Shown here piece after piece: positions 11,680-23,075 of a stretch of 64,000 nt of DNA. The stretch lies in assembly GCF_000003855.2 (NCBI RefSeq), contig NW_003101681.1:1929893-1993892 (forward strand), given 5' to 3'. Made by a program: the position numbers and the translations under genes. This DNA is from Blastomyces gilchristii SLH14081. Lineage: Eukaryota; Ascomycota; Eurotiomycetes; Onygenales; Ajellomycetaceae. The notes beneath the pieces are model-generated. The model did no database searches, was not told the origin of the DNA, and saw only the letters and a list, made by a program, of their open reading frames with translations. The first letter of the stretch is position 1, and every line of letters begins with the position of its first letter.

Positions 11680-13180
11680 GGCTGCGGTTTCTGCAGCTAC
11701 TCGTGCTGCTGCTAAGTTCCGCTGCCAAAGCTGCACAACACAGGTGGGTGGAGAGCCGCCAACGACAGCAATGAGGAGAGGGAGGCTCAAGTAACGATAT
11801 ATATCAACTAGCCCCTCAAGCGCAACGGAATAGAAAAACAAAAACAAAAGGGAAACAAACGGTCCGAGAAGGGGGAGCAGAGCTGAAATAAGTACGAAAA
11901 GAAGGAAGAGGAAAAAAAAAAAAAAAAAAAATGGAATGAGAGACTAATCAGCAATAAGGTCCCTCCGCAAAAGAGTGAGTAGGGAGCAAATCAATGAGCA
12001 AAAGGGGCGGACAACAAAGATGAAGTGGACAAAACGCCCCAAGCTCAAACTGTTCAATCGCAAGCCACAGCTCGAATCCACGAGCCAGGAATTGCCGTGC
12101 TTGTTGTTCCGCCACCAGTTACCCCCCAAAAAGAAGAAAAACAAGCAATCCGGTGGGTGGGTGGTTGTGTGATGTGTTTTCGGCTCGGCAGCTTGGGAAA
12201 GTCGTGGTGGAAATTGATCTGGGCGGCGGCTTTGTTTTGTCTAGCGTGCGCTGAGTCGGCTCACAACAAGGATTCCGAAATATAAACTTATTCCTTTCTG
12301 TACTGTCGGGTTTGTTTTTACTCTTCCCAGTGTCTTCTTCCAGCGAGCTCAATATTATTATTTACCGGCTTAACAATATCAACAGCAAAGCACCCCACAG
12401 AGTGGCGAGTTTTTCTCCCTAGATTTGCAGGGCTTTTGCCCCGAGTTAATCGCCACCCCGTGACTGGACAAAAACTCAGCTGGATGCACTGTTAAATCTT
12501 TATTATTATTATTATCTACCCAGTTGACCGCCGACTCTCTCTTTGGAGATCTTAGATCGCGGTGGGTGGGTGTGGCTGGAATTACTGCGCGCAGGAAGGC
12601 CTGAAGGTGGAGCCAACACCCTCAAGCAGGAGTCTCTGCTGCCAATAGCCATCCACGTTCGGATCGGAGAGCTCGAGAGCGAGCGAACTATCGTTATTTA
12701 AACTTCGAGCTTACTGAATAATGAAATAACCCCCCTGTTTCGCGCTGCATAGCAGCCTGGTGTGTTTTTACCCAAACGCACGGATAGGGTTTGGCACGAA
12801 GCGGCGCCTTGCACAGGGTATTCTTGACAACCCATGATCTTCAGGCTGGGATTTATATTTTTATTATTATTATAGATATGAATGTTGTTTTTCGAGCCGT
12901 CTTGCCACCAGAAAACAAGGAAAACCTCGAGCAGCCGCCCCAGTCATATATTTCTCGCCGTTTAACTAAATTTGTAAAACCCCCAGTGAAAGGTAGTTAC
13001 TGAGCTAACTACTGCGTATGCTTACACTCTGGCTGTGGCTCCTAAACAAGATTTGGCTAGCAATAGAACCTGAGGTGGCAAAAAGATGCTAAAAAAGCCC
13101 CAAAATTTCCCGCTGTTTCTCCAGCTCTGATTGATTTTGAATGTGGTTAGACTCTGCTGACAGCAGCTCATAAGTGACAA
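11680..13180. other. Promoter-side intergenic region
   Basis: Upstream region of the minus-strand channel gene. The minus frame upstream of its start codon stays open for some 56 codons but lacks homology, so I treat it as 5' UTR. There is a poly-A run at 11,910-11,930, a TTA microsatellite at 12,497-12,516 and another at 12,858-12,876. No other gene is supported. Base composition falls steeply at about 13,180, where the AT-rich block begins. Confidence 0.55.
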
Positions 13181-14627
13181 ATGTGTCAAATGAGTTTTTT
13201 TGTGGTTTTATGTACTAGTGTTACATTACTATGTATATATATCAATTACATTCATTTTATTTATAATTAAATAAAGCTTATTAATTATATTTTTACTGTG
13301 TAAGAAATTAAGCTTTATAAGCAGTTATTTTATATAAATTATTAAATTTTATATAAATTATATAAGTAATAAAGAATTAAAGTAAAAATAAAAATAAAAA
13401 TATAATAAAAAATAATAAATAGTAAAATAATTTTTTATATTAGTATTAAATATTATAAAATATATAAAAATATATTAATTATTTTTATTAATTAATAAAG
13501 AAGTTTTTAAAGTAGTTAATTAATATTATAAAAACTAGTATTATTATTATTATTATTATTAATGTTATTCTTTTATTATAAATGTATTCAGTTAGAAACT
13601 ATAATATTTATCTGAAAACTTTAGTTTTCAGAGTTTTTCTAGTATCTATAAAGCTAATTATTATACATTTATTAATTTCAGATATGTAAAACTAGAAAAT
13701 TTTAGCTCAGATATAAGAATAAGTACTTATAGATAGACTGACTACTGAGATTATAAATTTCACATTTAATCTCATTTAATTTAATTAGACTGGCCGTCAG
13801 AACTATGAATTTTATATTTAATCTCATTTAATCTGATCTCATACATTTCTTAGCATAAATCCTGCTGGGACTGGCTATCAAAAAAACATATAAAGTGACT
13901 ATATATCAGATCTTAAAATGAAACCATGACTTGAAAAAAATGAGAAAGTGGTTTCATTTGATCTCATTTAGTCTCATTCTTAGCATAAAGTTACTATTTT
14001 TAGACATTTTAAGGTTTTTTTTGAACTATTTTTAATTTTTTAAAAAGTAACACTTTTTGATAATACTCAAATAAGATTTAAAGTCATTTAAAGCAATAAA
14101 AATAATTTAAATTGAGAAGTGGAAATCATGATCTCATTTGAAAAATGTGACAAGAGTAGACAGTAAGTCTCACTGAGACAGTATGAGACTACTATCTAAT
14201 GTTAAAACTGTGTAATGAGATCAGTTGAATTGATAATGAAACTATCAAAAAATCTGATTCTGGTCTCAGACACAGTCACACAGTCAGTCTAAATTTAATC
14301 TTATACATTTCTTAGTGTGAATTCTACTGAGACTAATTATTAAAAAAACATGTAAAGTAACTATATATCAGATCTTAAAATGAGATCATAACTTAGAAAA
14401 AATAAGAAAGTAGTTTCATTTAATCTTATTTAGTCTCATTCTTGATATAAAGTTTACTATTTTTAGACATTTTAATTTTTTTTTAGACTATTTTTAATTT
14501 TTTAAAAAGTAATGCTTTTTGATAACACTTAAATAAGATTTAAAGTTATTTAAAGCAATAAAAATAATTTAAATTGAGAAGTGAAAATCATAATCTTATT
14601 TAAATAATATGATAAGATGTTATACCT
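13180..14627. repeat. AT-rich repeats with a 315-bp direct duplication
   Basis: The left edge of the AT block. It holds a decayed LINE 3' end (13,540-13,735) and a direct duplication: about 315 bases at 13,838-14,150 recur at 14,299-14,620 with many transitions. Both copies share a run through CATTTCTTAG, AAAAAACAT, TATATATCAGATCTTAAAATGA and TTTAAATTGAGAAGTG. ATTTAATCTCATTTAATC-type motifs recur in the surrounding sequence. The intervening part contains GTCTCACTGAGACAG, a short palindrome. I cannot assign it to a family; it could be a tandemly arranged non-autonomous element. Confidence 0.6.
13540..13735 (-). mobile_element. LINE 3'-end fragment (third copy)
   Basis: About 195 bases align base by base to the 3' UTRs of the two longer LINE copies at 22,689 and 44,975. 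On the plus strand they share an ATT repeat, then ATTCTT, TATTCAG/TATGCAG, CTGAAAACTTTAGTTTTCAG, and the TTTCAGATATG/AAAACTAGAAAA block. It is 5'-truncated and strongly mutated toward AT compared with the others, so it is probably the oldest of the three. No duplication could be recognised at its ends. Confidence 0.65.
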
Positions 14628-15172
14628 CTAGCTATGTCAAGACTCTGCTGCAGTTCCGCACAACTCATTACTTCTCTGTGAATGATTTCATTTATCTCAC
14701 AGACTGTTCAAACTGGTTTCTAATCACTTTATAACATATTTAAATATATTATAGAAAGATTCAATTGATGAATATAAGAATCTCACTTCTATATAAGATC
14801 AGCAGATTACTCTTTCTTAATAGTAAGATACTACTGAAATATCACTTCAGCTATTCTTACTTATGAAATGAGAGAAGAGTATTCACTTATTATCTATATA
14901 AAATAACTAGATACTGACTTCTTATTAAAGAAGTCAGTAATTCATTTTTTCTTCTATAAAATCATATATAAGAGTTACTATATTTCTTATATAATCTTTA
15001 TAGTATATTAAGTATCATATCTGTGATATTCTCATAATAACTCTGTAGCTTATGAGCTTACTATTTAAGTAAGATAGTTAAGCTCACTTATACAGCTTAT
15101 TAAACAACTATTTCTATATAATATCACTGACTAGTTACTACTGTGATTCTACTATATTACAATTCAAATCAC
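14628..15172 (+). repeat. ~540-bp repeat, possible LTR (copy 1)
   Basis: This segment recurs at about 39,297-39,838 with scattered transitions across the whole length (for example AGATCAGCAGATTACTCTTT, ATATCACTTCAGCTATTCT and the AAGCTCACTTATACAG block are shared). It starts TGTTATACC and ends near TTACA, so a TGTTA...TAACA-like LTR is possible, but strand and family are inferred only from those ends. The two copies have different neighbours, consistent with solo LTRs or fragments. There is no coding potential. Confidence 0.5.
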
Positions 15173-15230
15173 TTAATCTGATTATAAGTTTGAATCAGTT
15201 AAGCTCTATTAACAGATTAATATAATTTTA

Positions 15231-15541
15231 TGTGACGGGCTGCGCCTGATCAATTATATAGACTATTTCATTACACTTCACAGATTTCAATCACTTCATT
15301 CTTGAACATGTACACTTCAATTCTTGGCTATTCTCAATCACTGATTCTCAGCTGCTATGAACACATGTATATTCTTCCGCTCTGAAGCTTCACTGCATAC
15401 ATCACTACATACATGTATAAATATTCATCTTAATCACTGATTCTCACACTTTCTCTTTCTTTCCTTCTCTAATGTTTTTATCTTTGTTAAATAAGATCTA
15501 TTAATATAATACTGATCTGTTCAGTATAGATCTCTTATACT
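15231..15541 (+). repeat. Gypsy-1 5' LTR
   Basis: Starts TGTGACGGGCTGCGCC and ends at about TCTCTTATAC. It matches the 3' LTR and both LTRs of gypsy-3 over the full length, including the conserved ATTCTTCCGC, GTATAAATATTCATCT and TTTGTTAAATAAGA segments. TATAAATATTCA probably includes the LTR TATA box. The GC-containing first 16 bases are a rare unmutated island. Confidence 0.85.
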
Positions 15542-16433
15542 ATAAAAATATTCATTATCTTCTTATTAGAAAATAATTATTCACATATTATCTTCTCATT
15601 AGAAATGATTACTTATCAAGAGATATTTGAATATGTAATAATATGTAAAAAATAGAGAAACAGTCAAACAGTTAAGTGAATATTAAGTTCTCAGATAGAA
15701 GCTTGCTCATCAGTCACTCTGACTCTGTAACAAGATCTTATAAAGAGAATAAAATCTTATAAGAGAATGTCAGTAAAAGATCTGAGAGTTCTGATACTCA
15801 GATATATGAGAATATAATTACACTTTCACAGATATTATATATCTGATAATTGATATAATCATATCTAACAATAATATGAAACTCTTGAATGTAAGTATAG
15901 ATATAATATCACAGTGACTCTGAGTAATGTTGAAATTATAATAATAATAAATAGCTGATATACATACAACTCAATAACTTCAATATGAAGAGATTTAATA
16001 AGTAACTCATATAATTTCAACATCTACAGAATCAAATATAAAAGTGCTGAAAGAATACTTAGATACTTTTATATATTTCAATACTTCTGATCTCACTCTC
16101 TACTTATTATAAAGAATGAAAATACTTGTAAAACTGAGTGTAGATAAAGATTTCATCAGTTCATTAATTAATTAAGATTAATATATTAATGAATAATTGA
16201 AGAATTACATGAAACAGAAGTTTCATTCATAAATAAAAGCATGTAAATCAGTGTTAAGAACATCTGATAATATTATGAAATATCTTGATATTCTGTTTTA
16301 AGACACTATCATACAATAGAAAGTATTAGATTGATTATAGAGTATCTGACAGAGAAACAGTTCTCTTATAACATTTATCTCTGACTTCAATATCAAGATT
16401 CTAGAAGCAGATAATCAATCTTGAGAGAATTGA

Positions 16434-16661
16434 ATGAAGATTAGTATATTTAAGAAGATATTAACTTTCAAACTCTTACAGACTCTTATAAGTGTAGATA
16501 AAGACCAGACTTATGAAGACTTCTGCACACAGCTTCAGACATTGAATGACTGTCTTATCAAGCTCAAGAGTATACAGAACAGTGATAGATGTTACATCTC
16601 AGTCACTTATACATCTGCACTAAAGAGAAGTAACAGCAATGATACAGATATTATAAACTGA
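16434..16661 (+). pseudogene. Gypsy-1 gag remnant
   Basis: A 75-codon open stretch in the gag position, nearly identical in protein to the 76-codon stretch at 37,108-36,878 in gypsy-3 (shared VDKDQTYxDFCTQLQTLND and LKRSNSNDTDI). The family similarity is to the other copy, not to a named domain. It is part of a longer frame that is interrupted upstream and downstream. A zinc-knuckle-like stretch (around CTGATCAGAACACATTGCTTTCAACTA, 16,785-16,812) follows in decayed form. Confidence 0.6.
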
Positions 16662-16999
16662 ATAGATTTAAATATCTATATATAAGCAAGAGTTTTCACT
16701 GTTTAAACAGACTTCTGAGTTTCTAAGATCACTTTCAAAGAAGTCACTGATCAATATCAATATAAAGTGTATATTAACTGTAACTGATCAGAACACATTG
16801 CTTTCAACTACTGATCAATCTATGTATCTTCACACTTAAGAGAAAGATCAGTGTCTGTTCATGTTAATCACATTACAGTGAAGAAAGATTTGAAAGATAA
16901 CTATAAGAATATCTCAGTGAAACAGAAAAAAGATTAACTTCTATTTAAATTTATAAACAGAAGCTTGAAGAGGTCAGATGACAATAATTTGAAGAGAAG

Positions 17000-19900
17000 A
17001 TAATAATAAATGTGATTCTTATATCTACTATAATTGATAACATGTATAATATAAAAGCTATAATAGACAGCAGTCTATATCACTATACAATAATAAAATC
17101 TTCAGTTGTAAGATATTATAATCTTCAGTATATTCCTCTATTAAAATTCTGACTTCTCACAGAATTTGATGATTCAAAGAATATTTATACTTATTACATG
17201 ATGAAGCTGATTATAGATGTGAGAGAACATTAATATGAAGATATCTATGCATATGAAGTTAATAATCTTAATTATAATCTTATATTAGAACTTATCTGAC
17301 TATCTAAACAAGGCATCTTATTAAACACTTGAAACAGAAGCTTGATATTCTCTAACAATGATAGAGTTTATGAAGATGATATTCACAAGATTATAAACCT
17401 GACACAGATCTCTGTCAATGTGTATAAAATACTCTGAAAAAGAAGTCATTATTAAAATCACTGATAGAGTCACTGACAAGTTCACTGATAGTAGAATTAT
17501 ATATCAATCTATTTCATCAGTCTGATTAATATTAAAAAGACTCTAGAAAAGTTATTCTATATTATAATAATAGATTCTTATATAAAACTCTTTCAATAAT
17601 ATTATGAATATCTAGATGTCTTCTGATAAGATAATATTATAAATATACTCTTCTTACAAGATTCTGAAGTGAATTATAGTATTAAGTTAGAGAAAAAGAA
17701 TGATAAGAATTCTGAATTATTATAAGATTCTCTTTATAACATGTTCTGAGATGAACTTCTTCTTCTTTAAAAGACACTCAATGATCTGTTGAATAAAGAA
17801 TTTATACACATTAGTAACTCTTTCATCACAGTCTCTATTCTCTTTACAAAGAAATCAGATGAAGAACTTCAATTCTGTATGAACTATCAAGATCTGAATA
17901 GATTGATAAAGAAAGATTGATATCTCTTATCTCTCATCAATGAAACTCTAGTACAGATCAGATGAGCTTAATAATTTATAAAACTAAATATCATTGCTGC
18001 ATTTCATAAGATTTGTATTACTGAAGAAGATGAATAACTTACAGCATTCAAATATATTATAGTCTCTTGAATAAATAGTTACATTCTTTGAACTGACTAA
18101 CATTCTCAGTATATTTCAGAAGTATATCAACTAAGCACTTTGAGATTTTCTTGATAAGTTTGTATCTGTTTATCTAGATAATATTCTCATCTTCATTGAT
18201 GAATTCAGAAAAGAATATCAAGAACATGTATAAAAGATATTACAACAGCTACAAGAAGCAGAACTACTGATAGATATTAATAAGTATGATTTTGAAGTTA
18301 AGAGTATCAAGTATCTGAGTTTTATTATAGAAGCTGATAAGAAAATTTAAATGAATTCTGAGAAAGTTTTCATCATTCTTGAATGAGAAGCTTTATATAC
18401 TGTGAAAGATGTACAAAGCTTCATCAGATTTACTAACTTCTATCAGTGATTTATATAAAACTTCTCAGATATTATAAGATTACTTACAGATCTTACTAAG
18501 AAAGACTTAGTATTTCAATGATTAACAGACACTGAAGCTGTATTTATACAGATGAAGAAGATGTTTATTAATATCTCTCTACTAATAATATTTAATTCTG
18601 ATTATAAAACAGTTGTTGAAGCTGATTTCTCTGACTATATAATAGAAGAAACAATATTGTAATATAATGATGAAGATGTTTTATAATTATATATCTTTAT
18701 ATCTAAGAAACTGAGTTCTGCTGAATGCAATTATAAGATCTATGATAAGAAACTTCTTATAATCATATACTATTTAGAAGAATAAGACTCTGAACTCTGA
18801 AGTATCTCTGAATTTAAGATAGTCACAGATTATAAGAATCTTAAATACTTCATAACTACTTATAAACTTACTGAATAATAGATGTAATAATCTGAGTTCT
18901 TAAGCTGCTTTCATTTTACAATAAACTATCATTCTGACAGTCAGAACTTGATGACAGATATTCTCTTACAATGAGAGTAGAATATATCATTCAATGTAAT
19001 AGATACTCATTGAATGAACTGAGAGCATCAGCTCTTGAATTCAAAGATACTAGTTAATCAAGATGAAACAGCTCACAGCACTATATATGCTTCTCTAACT
19101 AGAACTGTTACTGATATCTCAACTTCTCTCAAATCTACATTAGATGAGCTATGGCATACAGCAGCTTAAACTGATAAACTTCTTTAAACACTCACTGAAG
19201 CAGTATGATAAGAAGCACTCTGATTTTTCTCAGAATTATATGTAAGAATCAACATCTCAGAATATTCAATCAATGATAATAATACTTTATAATTTCATAA
19301 ACAATGCTGAGTCTCTCACTTTGAACTCTTATACATCTGAATAATACAAGAGATGCATGATTTGTATATAACTGACTATTCAGACTGTGAATAACTGTAT
19401 AGAATGATCTTCTGAGAGTTCTATTAATCTGAGATATTAAACAGTATCAGATACTTCATCTGAAACTGTAATCACTGTTCTTTTATTATCTTATGAAAGA
19501 ACTGTAGAAAAGATCTACTGAAATCACTTAATGTTTCTGATAGAATCTGATAAAATGTAGTAATTGACTTTATTATCAATCTATCTAAGAGTAAGAGTTA
19601 TAGAAATATTCTGATTATTGTGAATTAATTAAGTAAAGATATAATATTAAAATCTTGTAATAAGATAAATGCTGAACAAGTCACTGAAGCTTTTTTACAG
19701 AGCTTATTCTATCAGATATATAAATTACTGAGATTCATAGTATCAGATCAGAGTCATTAGTTCATAAGCACTCTCTGAACTAGAATCTATCAAGTTCTCA
19801 AGATTATACACTGTCTGTCAACTGTCTATCACTCTGAGATTGATGATGCATCAGAACAGATAATTCAGACTGTAAAGAATTATCTTTATAAGTTCTGTAA

Positions 19901-20110
19901 TTACTTATAAGATGATTGACATAATCTTCTTCTATACACAGAGATCACTATCAACAGTTGAGATGTTATTTCAACAGATATAAGTCTGTTCTTTCTTATA
20001 TATGAATATTATATGAAAGTGTTGAATCTTCTAGAGATTACACAGTTCACACTGAATCTCTGCAGTTTAATTCAGATTATTAACAATATAGTAATAAAGC
20101 TCTGAGATGT
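17000..20110 (+). pseudogene. Gypsy-1 pol (protease, RT, RNase H, integrase)
   Basis: Reading across stops gives a decayed aspartic protease (IIDS, about 17,060), a reverse transcriptase from about 17,770 to 18,500 with the catalytic box reading YLDN at 18,171-18,182 (normally YLDD), an RNase H from about 18,600 to 18,890 (KKLSSAECNYKIYDKKLL), and an integrase from about 19,500 with VSDQS and a late-Asp/Glu region to 20,050. Many TGA and TAA stops interrupt. The order protease-RT-RNase H-integrase defines Ty3/gypsy. It is not functional. Confidence 0.85.
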
Positions 20111-20618
20111 CTGTGATTGAGCAGAGATCTTCATAGCAACTATGAAACAAGATTAAGAGAACTGAATCAATGTTCACTGAGATCTTATAGAATAATATAA
20201 GATAGAAGATCTGATATAATTGAATCTTAAAAATATATAAATCATATATTTATCTTGTATACTAGATTATCATCATATCAGATATAAAGTGATAGAAGTT
20301 CTAGATAGTCACAACTATTATCTTGACACATTATCAGAAATTCATAATATATTTTATATAAGCTTACTCTGCTGTATTATCACTGATTCATTCTCTTCTC
20401 AGCTGATTTCTAACTGACAGTCACCAGACATCATAGAAGAAGATAATGAGCTTAAGTGAGAGATTAAGAATATTCTCAATGAGAGATCTCACAGCTGCAG
20501 CTAATAATATCTTATGAAATAAGTCAGCTATAATTAACTGATCTGAACTCTGAGTTTCATGTTATCTGAAACAGCAGTTCTTGACTGATAAGAACTGCTT
20601 CTGAAAAGAGAGAACTAA

Positions 20619-20930
20619 TGTGATGAGCTGCGCCTGATCAATTATATAGACTATTTCATTACACTTCACAGATTTCAATCACTTCATTCTCAAATATATA
20701 TGCTTTGATTCTCAGCTATTCTTGATCACTGATTCTCAGTCACTATAAATGTGTGTATATTCTTCCGCCCCGAAGCGCCACCGCGTATGTTATCATATAT
20801 GTGTATAAATATTCATCTCAATTGCTGATTCTTGCACTTTCTCTTTCTTTTCTTCTCTAATGTTTTTATCTTTGTTAAATAAGACCTATCAATATAATAC
20901 TGATCTATTTAATATAGGTCTCTTATAACA
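20619..20930 (+). repeat. Gypsy-1 3' LTR
   Basis: Starts TGTGATGAGCTGCGCC directly after a purine tract and ends TCTTATAACA, giving TG...CA ends and 312 bases. It keeps CCGCCCCGAAGCGCCACCGCG near 20,762-20,785, a GC island that the 5' LTR has lost (there TCCGCTCTGAAGC), so the two LTRs decayed differently. Confidence 0.85.
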
Positions 20931-23075
20931 TCTGTCTCTTCTCTCACTCTTATTATTTTTATTATATCTGTAATAATAACTCCTGTCTCTCTGTAAGTAT
21001 TTTCTCACAGAAAGATATTATATCAGCTCTAATAAGAAGCTCAGATACTTAAGTAGTACAGAGTAAGAATCTTAAAGCTTTAAGTATTGATAAATTCTAT
21101 CAAGACTGAGAAGATCTCTCTTACTTATCTGTAAAAGAAGATGAAAGTATAAGTCTCTGAGATGAAAAAATATCTCAGAATAACTAACTCTAAGAAGAGA
21201 TCAGTCAGCACTGTTATGAAAAGTACTATGAAGATTAATTACTAATTAAAGAGAATCTTACTTCAGTTGAAGTAGATAACTGAGATATTTTATAAGTTAA
21301 TAAGTTAATACTTTCAGTATCTCTTATACTCTTCTATAGTATACTTCTCTGTAGTACTACAGTGCTAACTTCTCAGCAGATAAAGATACTAATACTGAAG
21401 ACTTCAACAGTGAATAATAAGTTTAATAAGAGTGTGATTATTGATAAGTAGATTCTGATCTCTCTTTTTACTTTTTCAGTGAGCTGTAACTCTATTAGAA
21501 TAGTAGTAATTTATAAATTAATAATATTAATCTTTATTAATTTCAAATATTTCTTTCTTTTCTTATTAACTGCTTCAGGAATTTTACACTTGTATAGTCT
21601 TATTAAACTTCTAAAAATTCTTTAAGAGAAAATAGAAGAAAAGTGTTACAGAGTTCACAAGATATCAGTTCATTACTGTAAAATTATCTCTAAAAAACTC
21701 TTTAAGAAAAATGAGAAGTCTTAAGCAGTATTTCTTACTCAATATCTCTGATGTATAATAAGATAGTCTCTACTAACTGTCTTATAGCTTGTAATCTCTT
21801 TCTCAGTATTTTCAAATATTTAAACAGTTCTCATGAATTCTCTGATAATAAATAATCTTCTTATTTAACAAGATATTGAAGCTTATTATAATATATTCAC
21901 TTATTTAATATTTTCTTCATAAGATATTTAATATTATTCTCAATCTCAATATCATTCAACTGAGACAGCTTTATCTCAGAGTATTACTTATAGAGCTTTA
22001 AATAGAAAATATGAAAAATAGAATGAATTGATTTCAATTCTGAGAGTAATTTTAACTTATATATCTACTTACTCATCACTCTTATTATTAGAAAAGATTC
22101 TAGTCACTACTTACTGAGCTTCTTACACAGTCTTATTATCTTAATATTCTTTACTAAAAGTAGCACTTAATCTTCTATTAAGAACTTTATTAAAAGATGT
22201 TTTCAATTATAGTATTTTATCTACTACTTCTAAGTACAGTGAATACTTTTCACTGTCTTTTTATAAATTTTATTTAAAAGTTCTAATCTCACTTTTACTT
22301 CTAATACTGAGAGATACTCTATTCTCTGTATCTATTTAATATTCTGACTATCTATTCTCTCTTTTAAAATATTATTCATGATATCACTTAGTAATGAAGA
22401 ATTATATTTATAATAAGTATAGAAAGAAGATACTTTTAAGATTGTATTCTCTACATTGTTATATATAAATTCAGTGATTAGAAGATGTTTAAGTCAATCA
22501 TTCTAATAATATAAATAGAACACTTGAAGATACTATTCTAATGTCTGATTCTAATATTCAGTCTGATTATCTATCTGTGAATGAAATACAGTGCTGAGAA
22601 GATGTCTTATTATAAGATAATAGCAAAAAGCTGATCAGTATTTACTGATAAAGAGAAATTCTTGATCTATTATCAATGATCTCAGAGTTATTATTATTAT
22701 TATTCTTCAATTATAGATGTATGCAGTCAGAGACTATGACATCTACCTGAGAACTTTAGTTCTCAGGGTTTTTTCTATGTCTGTAAAGTTAACTATTGTA
22801 CATTCATCAATTTCAGATATGCAAAATCAGAAAATTCCAGCCCAGAATACAAAAACTGTTTACAAATTGCAGTGTTTTAACATCTTTTAATACTTTGAAA
22901 CCATTTGACAATATCATGACAAAAGAAAAGAGAGAAAGAACACAGTCTCAAAGATAGACACATTAAATAGATAGATAGAAAGAAATTGAAAGGAAAAGAT
23001 ACAGAAAAAGATAAAGTAAAGAGAGACTATAACAAAACAAATTATTAAAAGAGAGTGTATAGCTGTTTTAACAGA

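Larger units (their letters stand above)
15231..20930 (+). mobile_element. Gypsy-1 LTR retrotransposon, decayed
   Basis: A Ty3/gypsy-type element of 5.7 kb with LTRs at both ends (15,231-15,541 and 20,619-20,930). The internal part has gag, protease, reverse transcriptase, RNase H and integrase in Ty3/gypsy order. All frames are broken by many stops and CG, CC and GG are nearly absent. A purine-rich tract (GAAAAGAGAGAACTAA) sits right before the 3' LTR, as expected for a polypurine tract. A five-base target duplication is not recognisable at the borders. It is the same family as gypsy-3 at 32,221-38,311, which lies in the opposite orientation. Confidence 0.9.

Noticed and set aside
20931..22200. 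Separate gene or envelope-like frame in the left part of gypsy-2
   Set aside because: No open frame of useful length and no motif in either strand; best explained as the decayed 3' part of the element.
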